Positions 14,889 to 19,534 of a stretch of DNA of 19,534 nucleotides are shown here, piece by piece. The first letter of the stretch is position 1. Each line of letters begins with the position of its first letter. The stretch comes from an uncultured Ruminococcus sp. (GTDB lineage Bacteria > Bacillota > Clostridia > Oscillospirales > CAG-272): positions 1 through 19,534 of the forward strand of contig CACYZS010000001.1 in NCBI GenBank assembly GCA_902778985.1. Direction: 5' to 3'. A program made the translations under genes and the position numbers. Under the pieces are notes generated by a model, which did not search any database, was not told the DNA's origin, and was given only the letters and a program-made list of their open reading frames with translations.

Positions 14889-15107
14889 TATGCCACCTCC
14901 AAATAATTAAAACAAAGCGGTTTTTCCGCCGGTCGACGCCGACTGAGAGGGTGCGGCGACGGGGACGGAACTTGCGCCTTATTTTTTTACCGCTCTATGT
15001 TACCATAGTTTTTTTCAAAATGCAAGGGTTTTTCCGAAAAAAAACAAGGTTTTTCAAAAAACGGCGCCCAAAGAGAAGATTTCCTATTAAAAAAGAGTGA
15101 AAAACGC
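14889..15107. other. Divergent control region of rpsT and ylxM, with rpsT leader
   Basis: The first 100 bases are the rpsT leader on the minus strand. They contain GCGG/CCGC (14917-14920 with 14926-14929) and CGCCG/CGGCG (14937-14941 with 14954-14958) pairs. The rest is T- and A-rich spacer without an open reading frame. It holds no RNA gene that I recognise. Confidence 0.5.
14997..15025 (-). promoter_or_regulatory. Extended -10 promoter for rpsT
   Basis: On the minus strand, TTGCAT (15020-15025), a 17-base spacer and TAACAT (14997-15002) preceded by TGG form the promoter. The TATGGTA core is shared with two other promoters in this window. Confidence 0.7.
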
Positions 15108-15136
15108 TTGACAGATCGGTACGGATATGGTATACT
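15108..15136 (+). promoter_or_regulatory. Extended -10 promoter for ylxM-ffh-rpsP-khpA
   Basis: TTGACA (15108-15113), a 17-base spacer and TATACT (15131-15136) with TGG immediately before the -10 box form a strong housekeeping promoter. It suits the abundant signal recognition particle and ribosomal products downstream. The leader to ylxM is about 40 bases. Confidence 0.85.
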
Positions 15137-15183
15137 TGTAAAGCAAATCGGTTTACACCCGTTTTCGGGGGAGGAGAACGCGT

Positions 15184-15540
15184 ATGTTTGCGAAGGATAT
15201 GACCGTCGGGTATCTGCTCGACTTTTACGGCGAGATCCTTTCCGAGCGCGCGCGCCGGATCACCGCGCAGTACTACTGCGACGACCTCTCGCTTGCCGAG
15301 ATCGCCGAAAACGAGGGCATCTCCCGTCAGGGAGTGCGCCATACCATCAAGCGGGCGGAAGAACAACTCCGCTTCTACGAAGAGAAACTCGGGCTTGCCG
15401 CGCATTTCGCCGACATCCGGAAAAAGGCGGAAGAGATCGGGCGCCTTGCCGCTTCCCTCTCCGACGACCGGGACGAAACCGTGCGGGACGCCGCCGAAAA
15501 GATCGCCGGCGCAGCCGAGAAAATCGTCTCCATTTTCTAA
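15184..15540 (+). CDS. ylxM: YlxM-family helix-turn-helix protein of the SRP operon
   Basis: YlxM is a small helix-turn-helix protein encoded just before ffh across Bacillota. In Streptococcus it has been linked to signal recognition particle function. This 118-residue copy shows the conserved LLDFYGEILSERARR start, the YYCDDLSLAEIAENEGISRQ recognition region (about residues 31-50), and VRHTIKRAEEQLRFYEEKL. The C-terminal third is helical and charged. A very strong ribosome binding site (GGGGGAGGAG) precedes the ATG by 7 bases. The ffh start follows only 15 bases after its stop. The helix-turn-helix suggests nucleic acid binding, but a transcriptional target is not known. Confidence 0.93.
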   Translation: MFAKDMTVGYLLDFYGEILSERARRITAQYYCDDLSLAEIAENEGISRQGVRHTIKRAEEQLRFYEEKLGLAAHFADIRKKAEEIGRLAASLSDDRDETVRDAAEKIAGAAEKIVSIF

Positions 15541-15555
15541 AACAGGAGGAACGCC

Positions 15556-16887
15556 GTGTTCCAGAGTTTGACCGAAAAACTAGCGAACGCCTTCAAGCGT
15601 TTCCGCAATAAAGGGAAACTGACCGAAGCCGACGTGCGCGAGGGGATGCGCGAAGTCAAGCGCGCCCTGCTCGAAGCCGACGTCAACTTCAAGGTCGTGC
15701 GCGACTTCATTTCCGACGTGACCGAACGCGCCGTCGGGCAGGAAGTGCTCGAAAGTCTGCTCCCCGCGCAGCAGATCGTCAAGATCGTAAACGAGGAACT
15801 CATCAAACTGATGGGCAGCGAGACCGCGAAACTCGAGATCTCCCCCAAACCTCCGACGGTCGTGATGATGGCGGGGCTTCAGGGCGCGGGTAAAACCACC
15901 CACGCCGCCAAGATCGCCAAACTGATGAAGAGCAAGGGGAAAAATCCCCTGCTCGTCGCCTGCGATATCTACCGTCCCGCCGCGATCGACCAGTTGAAGA
16001 TCGTAGGGGAAACGGCGGGGATCCCGGTCTTCTCGCTCGGGAACAAAGTCAGCCCGGTCGAGATCGCGAAAGCCGGCGTCGATCACGCGAAGAAGAACGG
16101 CTACGATATGGTCTTCCTCGATACCGCGGGGCGTCTTCACATCGACGACGAACTGATGGAGGAACTCGAAAAGATCCGCGATCAGGTCGAGCCGACCGAG
16201 ATCCTGCTGGTCGTGGACGCGATGCTCGGACAGGACGCCGTCAACGTGGCGAAGACCTTCAACGAGCGTCTGGAGTTGACCGGCGTGGTGCTGACCAAAC
16301 TGGACGGCGACACGCGCGGCGGCGCGGCGCTCTCGGTGCGCTACGTGACCGGCAAACCCATCAAGTTCATCGGCACGGGCGAGAAACTCGATATGATCGA
16401 GCAGTTCCACCCCGACCGTATGGCGTCGCGGATCCTCGGTATGGGCGACGTGCTCTCCCTGATTGAGAAAGCGGAGGCCGCCTACGACGCGAAGACCGCC
16501 GCCGAGATGGAAAAGAAACTGCGCGAGCAGACCTTCACGCTTGAAGACTTCCTCGTTCAGTTGCGGCAACTCAAAAAGATGGGCAACCTCGAACAGATCC
16601 TCGGGATGATGCCCGGCGTCAACGCCAGCGCCCTGAAGGACGCGAACATCGACGAAAAGCAGACCGCGAAGACCGAGGCGATCGTCCTCTCGATGACCAA
16701 ACAGGAACGCATGGATCCCTCGGTGATCGGCGGGTCGCGCCGTCGCCGGATCGCGAAAGGAAGCGGCACTACGGTCGAGGACGTCAACCGTCTCTTAAAG
16801 CAGTTCGACCAGATGAAGAAACTGATGAAGCAGTTCTCCGGCAAACGGGGAATGCGCCTTCCCGGCATGGGAAGATTCGGGGTTTGA
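15556..16887 (+). CDS. ffh: Signal recognition particle GTPase Ffh (SRP54)
   Basis: Ffh binds signal sequences emerging from ribosomes, together with the SRP RNA, and delivers them to FtsY at the membrane. The 443-residue protein is complete. It has the helical N domain (about 1-90), the G domain with P-loop GLQGAGKTT (107-115), DTAGR (189-193) and TKLD (247-250), and a methionine-rich M domain (about 300-435) with [10 protein letters not shown] and [13 protein letters not shown] for RNA binding. The start is a GTG at 15556 with AGGAGG six bases ahead. It lies between ylxM and rpsP as in many Bacillota. The SRP RNA gene itself is not in this window. Confidence 0.98.
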   Translation: MFQSLTEKLANAFKRFRNKGKLTEADVREGMREVKRALLEADVNFKVVRDFISDVTERAVGQEVLESLLPAQQIVKIVNEELIKLMGSETAKLEISPKPPTVVMMAGLQGAGKTTHAAKIAKLMKSKGKNPLLVACDIYRPAAIDQLKIVGETAGIPVFSLGNKVSPVEIAKAGVDHAKKNGYDMVFLDTAGRLHIDDELMEELEKIRDQVEPTEILLVVDAMLGQDAVNVAKTFNERLELTGVVLTKLDGDTRGGAALSVRYVTGKPIKFIGTGEKLDMIEQFHPDRMASRILGMGDVLSLIEKAEAAYDAKTAAEMEKKLREQTFTLEDFLVQLRQLKKMGNLEQILGMMPGVNASALKDANIDEKQTAKTEAIVLSMTKQERMDPSVIGGSRRRRIAKGSGTTVEDVNRLLKQFDQMKKLMKQFSGKRGMRLPGMGRFGV

Positions 16888-16916
16888 CGAAACGCGTCTT
16901 CCCCACTCACGTACGG

Positions 16917-16934
16917 ATTTGATCAAAATCAAAT
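16917..16934 (+). repeat. AT-rich inverted repeat before rpsP
   Basis: ATTTGAT and ATCAAAT form a perfect 7-base inverted repeat around CAAA. A short A/T stretch and seven T follow. It could be a weak terminator, a processing site or an operator-like palindrome ahead of the rpsP ribosome binding site. A role is not demonstrable. Confidence 0.4.
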
Positions 16935-16963
16935 ATAAAAACTTTTTTTGGAGGAAACGAAAA

Positions 16964-17200
16964 ATGGTCAGAATCAGACTCAGAAGAACCGGAAGCAAGA
17001 AAAACGCGAGTTACCGCATCGTCGTCGCCGACGAGCGTTCGCCCCGCGACGGGAGATTCATCGAGGAACTCGGTTACTACAACCCCCTCTCGAACCCCGT
17101 GGAACTGAAGGTTGACGTCGAGCGCGCGAACGACTGGATCAAGAAGGGCGCGCAGCCGACCGAGACGGTCAGATCGCTTCTGAAGAAAGCCGCCGACTGA
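16964..17200 (+). CDS. rpsP: 30S ribosomal protein S16
   Basis: S16 is a small-subunit assembly protein. The sequence [18 protein letters not shown], followed by [20 protein letters not shown] and [12 protein letters not shown], is characteristic, and 78 residues is a usual length. I start it at the ATG at 16964 because GGAGGAAAC lies just ahead and S16 proteins begin exactly there. An in-frame ATG at 16919 would add 15 residues of non-coding-like AT-rich sequence. It follows ffh by 76 bases and precedes khpA by 16 bases. Confidence 0.97.
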   Translation: MVRIRLRRTGSKKNASYRIVVADERSPRDGRFIEELGYYNPLSNPVELKVDVERANDWIKKGAQPTETVRSLLKKAAD

Positions 17201-17216
17201 AACGGGTGGTATCGGA

Positions 17217-17450
17217 ATGGATCTGAAACAGGTACTTGCCGACATTGCCCGCGCGATCGTCGATAAACCCGAAGCGGTCACCGTTGAGGAGACCGTCGAA
17301 GGCAACGACGTGACGCTCGTTCTGCGCGTCGCGGACGACGATACCGGCATGGTGATCGGACGGAAGGGTCGCATCGCTCGTGCGATCCGCAGTCTGATGA
17401 AAGCCGCCGGGAATACCGAAGGCAAAAAGGTCAACGTAGAAATTGAATAA
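17217..17450 (+). CDS. khpA: KH-domain RNA-binding protein KhpA
   Basis: KhpA (YlqC) is a single-KH-domain RNA-binding protein that partners with KhpB/EloR in Gram-positives and affects cell length and RNA biology. The 77-residue sequence contains the KH signature VIGRKGRIARAIRSLM, with the RNA-gripping loop G48-R-K-G51. It sits right after rpsP, its normal neighbour. In many Bacillota the cluster continues with rimM, trmD and rplS, but here it stops and a structured 258-base gap leads to glpK. The ribosome binding site is modest (GGGTGGT). Confidence 0.93.
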   Translation: MDLKQVLADIARAIVDKPEAVTVEETVEGNDVTLVLRVADDDTGMVIGRKGRIARAIRSLMKAAGNTEGKKVNVEIE

Positions 17451-17708
17451 CGGGGACTTCCGTATTCAGCGCAGAACGAAAAAGCACGGTTGTTGTATAT
17501 AAGAACGGAAATAACGGTTGCTTTTTATCCCGTAAAAACCGAACAAAACTGAAAGCCGCCAATCCTTTTTTGAAAAACGTGCTTTTTCTATCCCCGTTCT
17601 CGCCCTCTCGACGTATATATATACGCCTTCGGAGCGAGAGCGGGGATTCTGCATCTGAATCCGTTTGTCCCGACAGCAATTAGGGTTACGCCCGGAAAGG
17701 ATCGCACT
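17451..17708 (+). other. Structured intergenic region / candidate RNA leader of glpK
   Basis: This 258-base gap has no gene but several complementary segments. GAAAAAGCACG (17478-17488) pairs perfectly with CGTGCTTTTTC (17578-17588). TCCCCG (17591-17596) and CTCTCG (17605-17610) pair with CGGGGA (17641-17646) and CGAGAG (17635-17640) around a palindromic CGTATATATATACG hairpin (17612-17625). The same TCCCCG could instead pair with CGGGGA at 17451-17456, directly after khpA, so two exclusive folds are possible. No T-run follows the right-hand stem, and I see no clear sigma-A promoter. It matches no RNA family I recognise. It could be a cis-regulatory leader of glpK or a small RNA. Confidence 0.5.
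17572..17588 (+). promoter_or_regulatory. Operator-like palindrome upstream of glpK
   Basis: GAAAAACGTGCTTTTTC is an inverted repeat (GAAAAA / TTTTTC) around CGTGC. It loosely recalls catabolite-control (cre) operators, but the central CG spacing does not fit cre exactly. It overlaps the longer-range RNA pairing described for this gap. Confidence 0.3.
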
Positions 17709-19205
17709 ATGCCGAACTATCTGATGGCGCTGGATCAGGGGACGACAAGTTCCCGCTGCATCCTCTTTGACGCAAGCGGCAAGATCGTCGCGTCCGCCGC
17801 GCACGAGTTCCCGCAATACTTCCCCCGCGAAGGGTGGGTGGAACACGATCCGATGGAGATCTGGTCGACGCAGATCGGCGTCGCCTCCGAAGCCCTCTTA
17901 AAAACCGGGGCGACCTGGCGCGACGTGGCGGCGATCGGGATCACCAACCAACGCGAGACCACGATCGTCTGGGACAAGAAGACCGGCGTGCCGGTCTGCC
18001 GCGCGATCGTCTGGCAATGCCGCCGCACCGCTTCGCGCTGCGAAGAACTGCGGGCGAAGGGCTACGCCGCCATGATCCGGGAAAAGACCGGGCTTCTGCC
18101 CGATCCCTACTTCTCGGCGACCAAACTCGAATGGATCTTTCAGAACGTCCCCGGCACGCTTGAACGCGCGAAGCGGGGCGAACTCTGCTTCGGGACGGTC
18201 GACTGTTGGCTGCTCTGGAAACTGACCGGGGGACGGGTCCACGCGACCGACGTCTCGAACGCGTCGCGGACCATGCTCTTCAACATCCACACGCTCTCGT
18301 GGGACGACGAACTGCTCGATCTGTTCGGGATCCCGCGCGCGATCCTGCCGACCGTGCTTCCCTCTTCGGGACTGTTCGGCTACGCAGATCCCGACGTGCT
18401 CGGCGCGGGGATCCCGATCACCGGCGTCGCGGGGGATCAGCAGGCGGCGCTCTTCGGCGAGGGATGCCATACGCCCGGAACCTTGAAGAACACCTACGGC
18501 ACGGGCGGGTTCCTGCTTTTAAACACCGGGGAGAAACCGGTCATGCAGGACAAGGGACTGGTCACGACGGTCGCCTGGCAGATCGGGGAGCGCGTGCATT
18601 ACGCCCTCGAGGGTTCGGTCTTCGTCTGCGGCTCGGCGATCCAATGGCTGCGCGACCAACTCGGGTTGATCAAAACGGCTGCGGAAAGTGAAAAACTCGC
18701 CCGCAAGGTCGAGGATACCGGCGGCGTCTATCTCGTCCCCGCCTTCACGGGGCTGGGCGCTCCCTACTGGGATCCGGCGGCTCGCGGACTGCTTATCGGG
18801 ATCACCCGCGCGACCAACCGCAACCACATCGTCCGCGCGACGCTCGAATCGATGGCGTACCAGACCGACGAGATGATCCGGTTGATGGAAACCGTCACCG
18901 GCAACGCGATCCCCGAACTGAAGGTCGACGGCGGCGCGTCCGCCAACCGCTTCCTGCTCGAATTTCAGGCGGATCTGTCCGGGATCCCGGTCGTGCGTCC
19001 CGCCTGCATCGAGTCGACCGCCTTCGGCGCCGCCGCGCTCGCCGGGATCGGGATCGGGCTTTACAAGTCCGAAGCCGAGGTCGCTTCCCTGATCTCCGAA
19101 GACACGCGGATCGAACCGCAGAAGGACAACGCGTGGCGAAAAGAAAAGACCGGCGCGTGGGAACGCGCGGTCAAACGGTCGCTCGCCTGGTCAAACGGCA
19201 ATTAA
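17709..19205 (+). CDS. glpK: Glycerol kinase
   Basis: GlpK phosphorylates glycerol with ATP to glycerol-3-phosphate in the cytoplasm. The 498-residue protein is complete and close to the usual length. Key FGGY-kinase stretches are present: ALDQGTTSSR (7-16), ITNQRETT (78-85), DPYFSATKLEW (132-142), GVAGDQQAALFG (239-250) and NTYGTGGFLL. In many Gram-positive GlpKs a histidine near residue 230 is phosphorylated by HPr to activate the enzyme. In this protein the corresponding segment (GYADPDVLGAGIP) has no His, so that control is probably absent. No glpF or glpD is adjacent. GGAAAGGAT precedes the ATG, a structured gap lies upstream, and a strong terminator lies downstream. Confidence 0.97.
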   Translation: MPNYLMALDQGTTSSRCILFDASGKIVASAAHEFPQYFPREGWVEHDPMEIWSTQIGVASEALLKTGATWRDVAAIGITNQRETTIVWDKKTGVPVCRAIVWQCRRTASRCEELRAKGYAAMIREKTGLLPDPYFSATKLEWIFQNVPGTLERAKRGELCFGTVDCWLLWKLTGGRVHATDVSNASRTMLFNIHTLSWDDELLDLFGIPRAILPTVLPSSGLFGYADPDVLGAGIPITGVAGDQQAALFGEGCHTPGTLKNTYGTGGFLLLNTGEKPVMQDKGLVTTVAWQIGERVHYALEGSVFVCGSAIQWLRDQLGLIKTAAESEKLARKVEDTGGVYLVPAFTGLGAPYWDPAARGLLIGITRATNRNHIVRATLESMAYQTDEMIRLMETVTGNAIPELKVDGGASANRFLLEFQADLSGIPVVRPACIESTAFGAAALAGIGIGLYKSEAEVASLISEDTRIEPQKDNAWRKEKTGAWERAVKRSLAWSNGN

Positions 19206-19216
19206 ACACAAAAAGA

Positions 19217-19243
19217 CGCCCCTTCCCAAACGTGGAAGGGGCG
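19217..19243. terminator. Bidirectional intrinsic terminator after glpK
   Basis: A perfect 10-base inverted repeat (CGCCCCTTCC / GGAAGGGGCG) with a 7-base loop is followed by six T on the plus strand. A-runs on the other side allow termination of the convergent HPr-like gene too. Confidence 0.92.
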
Positions 19244-19254
19244 CTTTTTTACCG

Positions 19255-19494
19255 TCAGTCCGTGACGACGAACTTCTGCAGTTTCTCAAGAAGTTCCTCG
19301 GCGTGGTCTCCGTGCACCGTCATCTTGATCGGGTTGGAGAGGTCGAGACTGAAAATCCCCATAATGGATTTTCCTTCCACGACGTACCGTCCGCTCGCGA
19401 GATCGATCTCGTGACGGGCGGAAGCGGTAACGATCTCGACGAACTCACGCACGTCGGAGATCGTGGACAAACGGATCATTCTTTCGTTTTTCAT
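19255..19494 (-). CDS. Degenerate HPr-family protein lacking active-site His
   Basis: This 79-residue protein has the HPr fold signature around the regulatory serine (KSIMGIFSLDLSNPIKM), matching the Ser46 region of HPr. The phosphocarrier active site GxHARP is replaced by ISDVREF, so the His that accepts phosphate from enzyme I is missing (Asp or Val at that place). It cannot be a normal PTS carrier. In this respect it resembles Bacillus Crh, but Crh keeps the rest of the motif. Similar His-less HPr paralogs are common in Clostridia as I recall. GGGGGG lies ahead of the ATG at 19492-19494. An in-frame ATG at 19530 would place that ribosome binding site inside the gene and is less likely. It converges on glpK. 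Confidence 0.82.
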   Translation of the reverse strand: MKNERMIRLSTISDVREFVEIVTASARHEIDLASGRYVVEGKSIMGIFSLDLSNPIKMTVHGDHAEELLEKLQKFVVTD

Positions 19495-19534
19495 AAAAAA
19501 ACACCCCCCTTTCGGTCGGAACATCGACAAACAG

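Noticed and set aside
15580..16569. A 329-codon minus-strand open frame opposite ffh
   Set aside because: Its composition is that of a reverse-strand shadow, and it lacks a ribosome binding site and recognisable motifs.
17612..17625. CGTATATATATACG palindrome as a promoter
   Set aside because: No -35 box lies at proper distance, and the sequence fits better as the tip of a longer hairpin.

Overview
The window looks like chromosomal housekeeping DNA from a spore-forming, fairly GC-rich Bacillota, most likely class Clostridia (an inference). The grounds are a YunB-family sporulation protein, a CwlD-like cell-wall amidase, a ylxM-ffh-rpsP-khpA block, a degenerate clostridial-type HPr, strong AGGAGG ribosome binding sites and near-consensus sigma-A promoters. 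I see no phage, IS element, CRISPR array, rRNA or tRNA.

Layout. Positions 1-124 are AT-richer sequence of unknown origin that abruptly cuts off xseA. Positions 72-1997 (minus) hold nusB, a TsaD-like M22 paralog and the truncated xseA, driven by a perfect consensus promoter. Positions 2218-2673 (plus) encode a small four-helix membrane protein that converges on an O-antigen-ligase-like polytopic protein (2727-4004, minus) across a shared terminator. Positions 4112-7257 (minus) carry an EF-G paralog, then an orphan E2/chloramphenicol-acetyltransferase-fold protein that has lost its catalytic His. Positions 7477-11257 (minus) carry a membrane protein, a CwlD-like amidase, radA and a TIGR01212-type radical SAM protein. 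A terminator-like hairpin sits on the amidase start, and an internal promoter lies ahead of radA.

Positions 11407-14552 (plus) carry a tyrosine recombinase, yunB, an orphan class I fumarase beta subunit and a translationally coupled XRE-type regulator. Then rpsT (minus) diverges from ylxM-ffh-rpsP-khpA (plus). The window ends with a 258-base structured intergenic region, glpK, and a convergent HPr-like gene that lacks the phosphorylatable His.

Most genes are ordinary. The points worth a second look are the structured stretch before glpK, the hairpin that buries the amidase ribosome binding site, the E2-like protein with Glu in place of the catalytic His, the fumarase beta subunit without its partner, the His-less HPr facing a glycerol kinase that also lacks the usual regulatory His, and the xseA break. 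No complete new multi-gene system could be demonstrated.
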